64,000 nucleotides of DNA from Thomasclavelia cocleata (GTDB lineage Bacteria > Bacillota_I > Bacilli_A > Erysipelotrichales > Coprobacillaceae): contig NZ_FOIN01000010.1 of assembly GCF_900102365.1 (NCBI RefSeq), positions 1-64,000 of the forward strand, in the 5' to 3' direction. Shown here one piece after another: positions 15,190-23,506 of this stretch. A model generated the notes under the pieces. The model searched no databases. It was not told the origin of the DNA and saw only the letters and a list, made by a program, of their open reading frames with translations. Numbering within the stretch: position 1 is the stretch's first letter; the number at the start of each line of letters is the position of its first letter. Both the position numbers and the translations under genes were made by a program.

Positions 15190-17373
15190 CTATTTTGAAG
15201 TAACTACATTATCAAAACCAACATCATGTTTCTTACTTTCTTTATAGGGTCTAACTATTAAATATATAAATCCAATTATAACAATAATTGCAATTATGGT
15301 TGCAATCGTAAATGTTTTAGTAATAACTGCGTTTCCAATTTGATAAATACAAAAGGCTATTAAATAAGCAAATACAGTTTGATATATAATTGCAAACGCA
15401 GTCCATTTACCATTGTTCATCTCTCTTTTAATCGCTCCTATCGCTGCAAAACATGGTGCACATAATAAGTTAAAAATCAGGAATGAGAATGCTGCTATTT
15501 GAGTATAACTTAATGCTAAAGTCCCCCAGATCTCAACCCCATCTTCAGCCACCTCTGTAAAACCATAAAGAATTCCAAATGTACCAACAACATTTTCTTT
15601 TGCTACTAAACCAGTTATAGCTGCTACAGCTGCTTTCCAATCACCCCAACCAAGAGGTGTAAACAACCAAGCTATTGCATTTCCTACTGATGCTAAAATA
15701 CTTTGATCTAACTGTGTATCTTCAAGCATCATGAATTTGCCATCAACAAATCCAAAATATGAAGTAAACCAAACCAAAATTGTAGAAATCATAATAATTG
15801 TACCAGCTTTTTTAATAAACGACCATCCTCTTTCCCACATACTTCTTAAAACATTTAAAAGAGTAGGCATATGATAAGCAGGTAGTTCCATTACAAACGG
15901 CGCTGGTTCTCCAGCAAAAAGTTTAGTTTTCTTTAAAATAATTCCTGAAATAACAATTGCTCCTATTCCAATAAAATATGCAACTGGAGCTACCCAAGAA
16001 GCCCCATTAAATAAAGCACCTGCAATCAAAGCAATAATCGGAAGCTTAGCACCACAAGGAATAAAAGTAGTAGTCATAATAGTCATTTTACGATCACGAT
16101 CATTTTCAATCGTACGTGAAGCCATTATTCCTGGAACCCCACACCCAGTACCAATTAACATTGGAATAAATGATTTACCTGAAAGTCCAAATTTTCTAAA
16201 AATACGATCCATAATAAAAGCAACACGAGCCATATAACCGCAAGATTCAAGAATTGCTAAAAAGAAAAATAATACTAACATTTGTGGTACAAAACCAAGT
16301 ACAGCACCTACACCAGCCACAATTCCATCTAAAACCAATCCATTTAACCATTCAGCTGTCCCTAATGATATCAACAAACCCTCAATCAAACTTGGAATTG
16401 AGGGAATTGCAATACCAAATAAACTCCATCCATCTCCAAAAACTCCATCATTTGCCCAATCAGTTGCCCATGTTCCCACTGTACTAACTGAAATATAATA
16501 AACAGTATACATGATTATTGCAAATATTGGTAATGCTAACCAGCGATTAGTAATAATTCGATCAATTTTATCAGAAATTGATAACTGCTCCCTGCTATTT
16601 CTTTTATAACAATCATCAATAATTGAAGTAATAAATTGATATCTTTCATTCGTGATAATACTCTCGGCATCATCATCAAATTTCTCTTCAATTTTGGTAA
16701 CAATTGATTCAACATCAGGAATTTTACCAATCAATTCTGAAATTTTATCATCTCGTTCAAACAACTTAATTGCATAAAATCGTTTTTGTTCTTCTGTAAT
16801 GTTATTAGGAAGCATTCCTTTAATCTTATCTAATTCTTTTTCAATTATTTGATCAAACCTATGAACTGGTAGATTAATTCTTTTTGAATTAGCCATAGCT
16901 ACCGCTAATTCAACTGCACTTTGAATACCTGTACCTTTTAAAGCAGAAATTTCAACTATCTCACAACCTAATTCTATTGATAATTTTTTTATATTAATTT
17001 TATCACCATTTTTAGCAACAATATCCATCATATTAATTGCCATAATGACAGGGATTCCTAATTCTATGATCTGTGTCGTTAAATAAAGATTTCTTTCTAA
17101 ATTAGTGCCATCAACAATATTAATAATTGCATCTGGTCGTTTTTGAATCAAATAATTACGAGCAACAACTTCTTCTAAAGTGTAAGGTGACAAAGAATAA
17201 ATACCAGGTAAATCCATTATTTTAATATCCTTATGTCCTTTTAATTTACCTTCTTTTTTTTCAACTGTTACTCCTGGCCAGTTTCCAACAAACTGATTAG
17301 AACCAGTTAATGCATTAAATAATGTTGTCTTCCCACTATTGGGATTACCTGCTAAAGCGATTGTAATTGACAT
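15190..17373 (-). CDS. feoB: Ferrous iron transporter FeoB
   Basis: The 727-residue protein starts with a GTPase domain (G1 GNPNSGKTT at 9-17, G3 DLPG, G4 NMMD) and a helical regulatory domain to about 250. A membrane part with two Gate repeats follows. It contains cysteines in CGVPG and CGAK, which are conserved in the FeoB pore region. It imports Fe(II), important in anoxic habitats. It is third of four genes in feoA-feoA-feoB-Cys-rich protein, 14 bases after the second feoA. Confidence 0.96.
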   Translation of the reverse strand: MSITIALAGNPNSGKTTLFNALTGSNQFVGNWPGVTVEKKEGKLKGHKDIKIMDLPGIYSLSPYTLEEVVARNYLIQKRPDAIINIVDGTNLERNLYLTTQIIELGIPVIMAINMMDIVAKNGDKINIKKLSIELGCEIVEISALKGTGIQSAVELAVAMANSKRINLPVHRFDQIIEKELDKIKGMLPNNITEEQKRFYAIKLFERDDKISELIGKIPDVESIVTKIEEKFDDDAESIITNERYQFITSIIDDCYKRNSREQLSISDKIDRIITNRWLALPIFAIIMYTVYYISVSTVGTWATDWANDGVFGDGWSLFGIAIPSIPSLIEGLLISLGTAEWLNGLVLDGIVAGVGAVLGFVPQMLVLFFFLAILESCGYMARVAFIMDRIFRKFGLSGKSFIPMLIGTGCGVPGIMASRTIENDRDRKMTIMTTTFIPCGAKLPIIALIAGALFNGASWVAPVAYFIGIGAIVISGIILKKTKLFAGEPAPFVMELPAYHMPTLLNVLRSMWERGWSFIKKAGTIIMISTILVWFTSYFGFVDGKFMMLEDTQLDQSILASVGNAIAWLFTPLGWGDWKAAVAAITGLVAKENVVGTFGILYGFTEVAEDGVEIWGTLALSYTQIAAFSFLIFNLLCAPCFAAIGAIKREMNNGKWTAFAIIYQTVFAYLIAFCIYQIGNAVITKTFTIATIIAIIVIIGFIYLIVRPYKESKKHDVGFDNVVTSK

Positions 17374-17387
17374 CTCTCCATTCCCTC

Positions 17388-17609
17388 CTATAACACTTCT
17401 ATCATAGCAGCATCTGCTTTACGTAATGATAATTCATAACCACGTACTTTAACTTCAATTGGATCTCCTAATGGTGCAACTTTACGTACAAATACTTCTG
17501 TACCTTTAGTAATTCCCATATCCATAATTCTTCTTTTAACCGCTCCTGTCCCATGTAATTTTATCACTTTGGCACTAGTCGTTACTTTTACATCTTGTAA
17601 TGTTTTCAT
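17388..17609 (-). CDS. feoA: FeoA-domain protein (second copy)
   Basis: The 73-residue product is a single SH3-like FeoA domain with the signature VKRRIMDMGITKGTEVFVRKVAPLGDPIEVKVRGYELSLRK in its family form. FeoA proteins bind the cytoplasmic part of FeoB and tune its activity. It lies between the first feoA and feoB with 13-14 base gaps on each side. Two tandem FeoA copies are common in Firmicutes. Confidence 0.93.
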   Translation of the reverse strand: MKTLQDVKVTTSAKVIKLHGTGAVKRRIMDMGITKGTEVFVRKVAPLGDPIEVKVRGYELSLRKADAAMIEVL

Positions 17610-17622
17610 TCATCATTCTCCC

Positions 17623-17835
17623 TTAAATTGTAATTTTATTTGCCATTTCTTGGCTAATAGCTACTCTTGAATCCTTAATCTTAGTAATTAAATTACCCTG
17701 GTTCTTACTTACAATTGTCACTATTGCACCTGTAGTAAAACCAAGTGATTCTAAAAATAATTTTACCTCCTGCTTTCCACCAACTTTTTTAATCGTTTGC
17801 ATTTCACCAACACTTGCCATTGTTAAAGGCATCAT
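17623..17835 (-). CDS. feoA: FeoA-domain protein (first copy)
   Basis: The 70-residue product has the FeoA fold (VKLFLESLGFTTGAIVTIVSK, then DSRVAISQEMANKI). It is more divergent than the second copy and starts the Feo operon. I start at ATG 17835, preceded by GAGAGGTG; a GTG two codons upstream is less well placed. Its promoter carries a perfect-arm palindrome, probably for metal-dependent control. Confidence 0.92.
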   Translation of the reverse strand: MMPLTMASVGEMQTIKKVGGKQEVKLFLESLGFTTGAIVTIVSKNQGNLITKIKDSRVAISQEMANKITI

Positions 17836-17877
17836 AATCACCTCTCAGTATATTGTTAGTTTATTCGAACTATTCAA

Positions 17878-17944
17878 ATGTTATACCAGTATAACACAGT
17901 TGTCAATACTTTCGTGTTAAAAAGTTAGAACATTTTAACTTTTT
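17878..17944 (-). promoter_or_regulatory. Feo promoter with two inverted repeats
   Basis: On the minus strand TTGACA (17901-17906) and TAACAT (17878-17883) are 17 bases apart. GTTATAC (17880-17886) and GTATAAC (17889-17895), separated by 2 bases, lie in the spacer and -10 region. A second inverted repeat, AAAAAGTTA (17919-17927) / TAACTTTTT (17936-17944), lies upstream of the -35. An operator for a DtxR-type or Fur-type regulator is plausible but unproven. Confidence 0.6.
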
Positions 17945-18071
17945 CAATAAAATAAGTATAAAGCATAGTCTCAAGAAAATAATTACAAAAATTAAATAAA
18001 AAAGTAAATCCACTTACTTAAAAGTGAATTTACCTATATTTATTAATACCCCAAATAGACTTTAGAGCTTT

Positions 18072-18743
18072 TTATATTTCAACAATCTGACCTTCCATAA
18101 TTTTTAACTGCACATCACATTTTTTTGCTAAAGAAGGTGAATGAGTAACAATAATAACACACTTATTATTTTTATGAGCCAAGTCAATAAATGTTTTTAA
18201 TATATCTTGAGAATTTTTTTCATCTAAATTACCTGTAGGTTCATCTGCTAAAATCAAATCTACATCTTTAGCAATAGCTCTAGCAATTGCAACACGCTGC
18301 TGCTGTCCACCTGATAATTTTCTAATATCTCGAAAACATTGTTCTTTTGATAATCCTAAACCATTTAATATTTTTAAACAATAGTCTTTTTTATCATTAA
18401 CTTTAATATTAGCTATTTCTAGTGCATTAGCAACATTTTCATAAGCATTCATATAATAAATTAAATTATATGATTGAAAAACTATTGAAACATCATTGCG
18501 ACGATATTTATTAAGACCTATTTCAGCAGTATCTGTCCCCTTAAAATATACTTTACCTGCTTTGGGTTTATCCAGTCCCCCTGCTAGAACAATAGTGGTC
18601 GTTTTACCACTTCCACTTGCACCAACTATCGCATAAATTTTACCTTTTTCAAAACTATAATTTGCCTTATTAAGAATAGTTATATTATCTGAACCATCTG
18701 AATAATGGTATGAAACATCTTCAAATCCTAATACTGCTTCCAT
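18072..18743 (-). CDS. ABC transporter ATPase, MacB/LolD-like
   Basis: The 223-residue protein has Walker [10 protein letters not shown] (about 41-49), Q-loop FQSYNL, signature LSGGQQQR, Walker [13 protein letters not shown] and a switch histidine in VTHS. The [10 protein letters not shown] sequence marks the MacB/FtsE/LolD subfamily that pairs with FtsX-type permeases. The gene starts directly after the stop of the permease with GGAGG inside the permease 3' end. Such pairs export peptides or act as mechanotransmission machines; the substrate here is unknown. Confidence 0.9.
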   Translation of the reverse strand: MEAVLGFEDVSYHYSDGSDNITILNKANYSFEKGKIYAIVGASGSGKTTTIVLAGGLDKPKAGKVYFKGTDTAEIGLNKYRRNDVSIVFQSYNLIYYMNAYENVANALEIANIKVNDKKDYCLKILNGLGLSKEQCFRDIRKLSGGQQQRVAIARAIAKDVDLILADEPTGNLDEKNSQDILKTFIDLAHKNNKCVIIVTHSPSLAKKCDVQLKIMEGQIVEI

Positions 18744-18744
18744 C

Positions 18745-20196
18745 TTATCCCTCCTTCTTTACTAATATTTCTCTAGGTGATAATCTTAGTACATATGTTG
18801 ATGGTATAGCAATAGAAACTAAACAAATAACAATTGTAATTCCTGCCAATTGTCTAACTGTTGATGCTGTTAGTGAAACATCAAGTTCACTATTTTCAGG
18901 CTCATTAAAAGCATCATTAAACATTGGTATTCCAGAAACTTTGCCACCAAAATTATTTTCGAAAGCATCATCATTTCCACCTACTGGTATTTCCATCTGA
19001 AATTGATTATTATTAGTTCCTGATTCTAACATATTACCAATAATATTAGAAACCATTTTACCTGTTCCTAAAGAGATTACAAAAGCAACTGCTGCTATCA
19101 TCAGCATTTCAAATAACTGTTGTAAAATAATTTTAAATTTACTTTGACCTAGTGATAAAAACAATCCAATTTCATAATATCTGTTTCTAATTGTCAATAT
19201 CAAAACCAAACATAATACTGCACTTCCAGCGCCAATAACAACAATTAAAAACATCGTTGAAAAAGATTGTGTATTTTCTAAACTGTTAATATTTTGCTGA
19301 TACAAACGATCATTTGCATCTAAAGCATAAGTTTCAAAATCAATATTACTTTTCTCTTTAGCTAATTCTTGAAATGCCTCAAGATTCTCTGGATCATCTA
19401 AGTAATAAGTTGCTGAAGTTATATTAGATTTATTACCTAAAAAAGCTTGCCCTATTGATATATCTGTATAAATTGTATTAAATGGATTATTCTGCCCAGG
19501 TCCTCCCATCTGCTGGGAATCTGTCACCTCATATATACCAACAATTTTTAATTCCTGTTCCACTGTTTCATTATTTACAGTTGCAGTTAATATAAATGTA
19601 TCTCCTACACTAAGATCATTATCATCTGCTAATGTAGTTTCGATAACACAGTTATTAGTATCAGCATCTGTTGCTGACAATAATCTTCCTTCACTCAAAT
19701 TACTCTTCGCTTCACTAAAAGCCTCTAAATAAGCCATCGTTGTATTAGCACTAATTGAAAAATCCCCATCATTGCCACCAAATATTCCACTACCAAAATC
19801 TTCAGGTTTTCCAAATCCCATAGTTCCTTGAGAATCATCAGTTGCTGTAAGTTCAACCTTACTAATCGTATCGCTATTTGCTGACGTTGAAATACTATAA
19901 TTATAATTTTCTACATATTTCAGATCTTTTAATTGATTAGCCATCTCAATAGTTACATTAGTAGCTACTTCACTTATTGCCTGCCCCCTTTCCCTTTGTT
20001 TCATCATATTTTTCATATTAATTGTTAAAGTCACATCATTACCAAGCGATGATCGTATTTCATCCATTGATTTTTTTGATGCACTTTGAATTGATAAACC
20101 TGCAATTATTAAGTTTGCAATAACAGTCATTATTACAAATAATAATAATGTTTTACCAACATTTTTTTTAATACTTCGTAATGCATTTTTTAACAT
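18745..20196 (-). CDS. ABC transporter permease, FtsX/MacB-like
   Basis: The 483-residue protein has an N-terminal helix (about 15-37), a large extracytoplasmic domain to about 320 (MacB-type periplasmic core), and three C-terminal helices in the FtsX arrangement (TMFLIVVIGAGSAVL, LFEMLMIAAVAFVISL, ITIVICLVSIAIPS). Two low-complexity loops rich in Gly, Asn and Asp lie in the outer domain. I start at ATG 20196 because GGAGG lies 7 bases upstream. It is translated just ahead of its ATPase. Confidence 0.88.
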   Translation of the reverse strand: MLKNALRSIKKNVGKTLLLFVIMTVIANLIIAGLSIQSASKKSMDEIRSSLGNDVTLTINMKNMMKQRERGQAISEVATNVTIEMANQLKDLKYVENYNYSISTSANSDTISKVELTATDDSQGTMGFGKPEDFGSGIFGGNDGDFSISANTTMAYLEAFSEAKSNLSEGRLLSATDADTNNCVIETTLADDNDLSVGDTFILTATVNNETVEQELKIVGIYEVTDSQQMGGPGQNNPFNTIYTDISIGQAFLGNKSNITSATYYLDDPENLEAFQELAKEKSNIDFETYALDANDRLYQQNINSLENTQSFSTMFLIVVIGAGSAVLCLVLILTIRNRYYEIGLFLSLGQSKFKIILQQLFEMLMIAAVAFVISLGTGKMVSNIIGNMLESGTNNNQFQMEIPVGGNDDAFENNFGGKVSGIPMFNDAFNEPENSELDVSLTASTVRQLAGITIVICLVSIAIPSTYVLRLSPREILVKKEG

Positions 20197-20260
20197 CTTC
20201 CTACCTCCTCTAATAAAAATATAACAAACTAAATATATTGATAAAATCACTAAATTATGT

Positions 20261-20287
20261 AAAAAAAAGGAAACCTCTATGGTTCCC
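20261..20287 (-). terminator. Terminator of the 42-residue ORF
   Basis: GGGAACC (20281-20287, minus strand) pairs with GGTTTCC (20269-20275) with one G-U pair and a 5-base loop, followed by eight T residues. It begins at the stop codon of the small ORF and separates it from the ABC genes. Confidence 0.82.
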
Positions 20288-20415
20288 TATGCTTTCATTT
20301 TAGAGTTTTGTTCATTTCCTGATACAACAATGTTATCATCACCTAATTGATCTTTAGCATTTTGGTTATTTGCTTTTTGGTTATTTGATTGTTGCTCGCG
20401 TTTTGATTTACTCAT
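20287..20415 (-). CDS. Small hydrophilic protein, 42 residues
   Basis: An ATG with GAGGTG 5 bases upstream opens a 42-codon frame that ends exactly at a strong terminator. The product begins MSKSKREQQSNNQ and is rich in Asn, Gln, Lys and Ser, with no cysteine and no hydrophobic segment, so it is probably disordered. Composition recalls small acid-soluble spore proteins but I recognise no signature. It lies between pfkA's terminator and the ABC pair, as its own unit. Existence is well supported by the signals; function unknown. Confidence 0.65.
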   Translation of the reverse strand: MSKSKREQQSNNQKANNQNAKDQLGDDNIVVSGNEQNSKMKA

Positions 20416-20480
20416 AAATTCACCTCATTTATAGTATGGACCAAAAAATTAAAAAAATTCATATTTTTTTAAAAATTAAA

Positions 20481-20502
20481 AAAGGTGGCTAACCACCTTT
20501 TA
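20481..20502 (-). terminator. pfkA terminator
   Basis: AAAGGTGG (20481-20488) and CCACCTTT (20493-20500) form a hairpin with a 4-base loop followed by T-rich sequence on the minus strand, overlapping the pfkA stop codon. Confidence 0.85.
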
Positions 20503-21615
20503 TTCATCACCAAAACAAATTCCAATAGCTTTAGCAGCTTTTACTAATTCACCTTCTGGATCAACATGTTTCTGTTTTCCAAATTTTGCATCACCAATTA
20601 CTTCTTCTAAAGAAGTATATGACATTTCTTCACCTTTTAAAGTAACAACATTACCAAACTTACCTTCTTTAATAAGTTCTAATGCCTTAACTCCAAAACG
20701 AATTGATAAAATTCTATCATATGATTGAATGTCACCACCACGAATGATATGTCCAGGATTTACTGAACGTACCTCATGGTTTGGAATTGCTTTTTCCAAA
20801 TCATCAGCAACTTTTGCAGCAATACCACCTAAGCGAATTGGATCAGGACTATCTTCTACAATCTTTCCAATCACTTTTGTACCATCAGCATATTTAGCAC
20901 CTTCAGCTACAGCAATTACTGTATAAGGATAACCCTCTTCATCACGTTTAGCAACATGTTTTACAATATTATCAATTGTAAAAGGAATTTCTGGAATTAA
21001 AATACAAGAAGCATTTCCTGCCATCCCTGAATATAAAGCAATCCATCCTGCATCACGCCCCATTAACTCACAACAAATAACTCGATGATGAGATTTAGCT
21101 GTGGTATTCAAACGATCAATAAATTCTGTACCAACTGTAGAAGCACTAATAAATCCATATGTTAAATCTGTTGCTGGTAAATCATTGTCCATTGTTTTAG
21201 GAATTCCAATAACATTTACACCTTTTCTTGAAAAATCACGCGCACTTGTTAATGTTCCATCTCCACCCAAAACAACAAGTACATCAACACCTGCTTTTTT
21301 CAAGTTTTCTACACCAACATCAGAAACATCTTTTTTAACTTTTCCACCATGTCCATCATCAACAAGGTAATCAAATAAATTATCTTTATTAGAACTAAAT
21401 AATATAGTTCCACCTTCTTTATAAATACTTTCAACCTTATCAACTGTCAATTCTATGTAATCATTGTTATATAAACCACGATAACCATATACATAACCAA
21501 TTACTTCATATCCATATTCGTTAATCGCAGCCTTTGTTACCGCTCTAATAACTGCATTTAAACCTGGACAATCACCACCACCAGATAATAATGCGATTCT
21601 TTTTACGTCTGCCAT
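20500..21615 (-). CDS. pfkA: 6-phosphofructokinase
   Basis: The 371-residue enzyme phosphorylates fructose 6-phosphate in glycolysis. SGGGDCPG (11-18) is the phosphate-donor loop, GGDGT spans 117-121, and PKTMDND (139-145) holds catalytic Asp143. Gly120 aligns with E. coli Gly104, which favours ATP, while Lys140 aligns with Gly124, a position where lysine is typical of pyrophosphate enzymes. This mixture is found in the longer group III PFKs, some of which use ATP. AGGGA-type sequence precedes the ATG. A consensus cre site lies upstream. Confidence 0.94.
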   Translation of the reverse strand: MADVKRIALLSGGGDCPGLNAVIRAVTKAAINEYGYEVIGYVYGYRGLYNNDYIELTVDKVESIYKEGGTILFSSNKDNLFDYLVDDGHGGKVKKDVSDVGVENLKKAGVDVLVVLGGDGTLTSARDFSRKGVNVIGIPKTMDNDLPATDLTYGFISASTVGTEFIDRLNTTAKSHHRVICCELMGRDAGWIALYSGMAGNASCILIPEIPFTIDNIVKHVAKRDEEGYPYTVIAVAEGAKYADGTKVIGKIVEDSPDPIRLGGIAAKVADDLEKAIPNHEVRSVNPGHIIRGGDIQSYDRILSIRFGVKALELIKEGKFGNVVTLKGEEMSYTSLEEVIGDAKFGKQKHVDPEGELVKAAKAIGICFGDE

Positions 21616-21636
21616 AAATATCCCTCCATGATTTCT

Positions 21637-21685
21637 ATTATAAAATTTTTTTTACTAAAACACAACAAAAATGTTACCGTTTACA
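21637..21685 (-). promoter_or_regulatory. pfkA promoter with CcpA cre site
   Basis: On the minus strand TTGTGT (21660-21665) and TATAAT (21637-21642) are 17 bases apart. TGTAAACGGTAACA (21672-21685, minus strand) matches the cre consensus TGWAANCGNTNWCA at every position. It sits just upstream of the -35, the placement used for CcpA activation of carbon-overflow and glycolytic genes. CcpA itself is not encoded in the window. Confidence 0.8.
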
Positions 21686-22319
21686 CAAAAATATTAATTT
21701 TACATAAATTGAAATAGTAAAATCCTCCCTAAAGCGATAATATTCGAGCTACTCCCTTTTAAAAGTACTTTCTATAACTAATAAAAAAATAATAGAAAGA
21801 CATATATTCTATCATCACCAATTAAAAAAGAAAACTGCCAAAGTTAATCATAAATTGATTAAAAAATATTCCTAAAGTAAAATTAATGATCCCTTATAAA
21901 CAGTATCAACCAAATAATATCTCTTATCAATTCTTATACATAGAAAAAGCATATTATATAACTAAAGAGTATTTGCAACATAAACAATCAACATTAATTT
22001 TAGTTTATCTAAAAAAATAACTGCCTCTTTTGTTCCAACACTGAAGTAGTTATTCTACATTAATAAATCCAAGGCATAACCACTTATCAGCTACTCCTCT
22101 TTTCACTTATATTGAAATTTATAGATATCAATCAAAATGTCAAGCAATTAAAGAAAAAGCAGTACTAAATACTACTTTTCCATTACTTATTAAAATCAGA
22201 AATTAAATATAATAATATGCTATTCTTATAACCATTGTCATTATTGACACATTTATTATACTCATATATATCACGATTTGTCAAATTAATAGTATTAATT
22301 TAAGTTACATTCCTATAAC
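21686..22319. other. Intergenic, no intact gene
   Basis: This 630-base stretch upstream of the pfkA promoter has no credible ORF on either strand. A weak hairpin with AAAG-AGTA arms lies near 22156-22180. Short near-coding stretches occur on the minus strand, but I could not link them to a family. Confidence 0.4.
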
Positions 22320-22320
22320 A

Positions 22321-22350
22321 AAAAAGCTATAACAAGTCACTATAGCTTTT
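22321..22350 (-). terminator. Terminator downstream of small membrane protein
   Basis: AAAAGCTATA (22322-22331) and TATAGCTTTT (22341-22350) form a perfect hairpin followed by T residues on the minus strand. Confidence 0.8.
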
Positions 22351-22387
22351 GATATTATAACGAACCCAAATATTTTTTCTCGCACTT

Positions 22388-22594
22388 TTAAATTTTCTTT
22401 TTCTTTCTTTTTTGTATATATAGATAGATATAATATAAAATTACAACTGTACATGGAATACCAAAGATATCATTTAAAATTAATGCTGTTGTACTATTAA
22501 TAACAGCTTGTTCATAACAGTATTTAACTACCAACATGCCAATTATACAGATAACTAATAAGATTAATACCAATATATCTTTTCTATTTTTCAT
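22388..22594 (-). CDS. Small membrane protein, unrecognised
   Basis: The 68-residue product has two hydrophobic segments (about 8-26 and 37-60) and a lysine-rich end (QKRKKKKI), so it is probably a two-helix membrane protein with a positively charged cytoplasmic tail. It begins 2 bases after the stop of the preceding gene, suggesting coupled translation. I recognise no family. Confidence 0.55.
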   Translation of the reverse strand: MKNRKDILVLILLVICIIGMLVVKYCYEQAVINSTTALILNDIFGIPCTVVILYYIYLYIQKRKKKKI

Positions 22595-22596
22595 AA

Positions 22597-23091
22597 TTAT
22601 AATGGCACCACTCTATATTCCCAATATCCAGTATTACAAAGTCCTGAATATCTTGGCTCACAACCTGGAATATAACCTTGAATGAATCTTCCAGTTAACT
22701 CATAACGGGCTCTTGGTTTTGCTGATGTTCCTAATTTACTTAAAATAATTCTGCATACATCATGACCACTTACATAATCAATGTGTTCACATGTGGTAAG
22801 TGTTCCACCAATAATACCTATTCCAATTAAAATCCATCCTGGTATTACTCTAGTTGTAGGTAGCTGATTTAAGTCAGATTCAAAGACATTATAGTAATCT
22901 TTTAGGACTATTTTGCCGTTTGTCATATAAATTGCTTCTACACCATCTTCATATATAATTACAACATTTCCATCTTCATCAATATATTGTGATTTAATTT
23001 CAGATGATTGCATTCTACATGTTGAACAATCCAGTCTTGCAGCAACCCCAATATGATAGCAATAATCAATGAACATGCAGTGAATAAACAA
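22597..23091 (-). CDS. Exported protein, 5' end apparently frameshifted
   Basis: The open frame encodes 164 residues with ten cysteines or so and one central hydrophobic segment (PGWILIGIGIIGG, near 85-97). No family is recognised. The open frame has no good start: its first codons read through a region that, in another frame, encodes a signal-peptide-like run KVLVCLFTACSLIIAIILG. An ATG at 23119 with GAAAGGTGA upstream would be the natural start, but single-base shifts separate it from both. The gene may be a recent pseudogene or contain sequencing errors. Confidence 0.45.
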   Translation of the reverse strand: MFIHCMFIDYCYHIGVAARLDCSTCRMQSSEIKSQYIDEDGNVVIIYEDGVEAIYMTNGKIVLKDYYNVFESDLNQLPTTRVIPGWILIGIGIIGGTLTTCEHIDYVSGHDVCRIILSKLGTSAKPRARYELTGRFIQGYIPGCEPRYSGLCNTGYWEYRVVPL

Positions 23092-23119
23092 ACTAATACT
23101 TTTATATGTGTCTTAACAT

Positions 23120-23423
23120 AATTATCTCACCTTTCATTTATTGGGTTCTTTTTTATTATTATCTTATTGTTATCTCCTACTTATATTATATGATAAATTT
23201 TAATAATTAGCAGTCTATTTTGTTATTCATATTTATGTTATAATAATAAAGTGAGATATATTTTATAGGTTCTTACATTTATTTTTTAATAATAAAAGAC
23301 AGAAATAAAGTGACTATTAGTAATTATACAACTAGTAATCACTTTTTAAATACATTGGATTAATTTTAGCTTACACGAAATATAAGAAATTTTACAAAGA
23401 AATATAAATATTCATTGATATAA
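23120..23423. other. Intergenic with one terminator-like hairpin
   Basis: About 300 bases upstream of the frameshifted gene. Apart from the hairpin at 23308-23347 nothing is recognisable. Confidence 0.4.
23308..23347 (+). terminator. Orphan terminator-like hairpin
   Basis: AAGTGA (about 23308-23313) and TCACTT (about 23339-23344), with inner ATTAGT/ACTAGT arms, form a long imperfect hairpin followed by five T residues on the plus strand. No plus-strand gene precedes it nearby, so it may end an unannotated transcript. Confidence 0.45.
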
Positions 23424-23460
23424 AAAAAGCCCAAATACCTTGAAAAATAAAGATATTTGG
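23424..23460 (-). terminator. Terminator after maf
   Basis: CCAAATA (23431-23437) pairs with TATTTGG (23454-23460), followed by GC and seven T residues on the minus strand. It ends the pnp-maf transcript. Confidence 0.75.
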
Positions 23461-23506
23461 ACACATAATAACACTTAAAAATATAATAATAATTTTAGTT
23501 TTTAAT

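Noticed and set aside
16254-16487. Open frames antisense or out of frame inside feoB
   Set aside because: feoB is intact and explains the codon pattern; the frames lack start signals.
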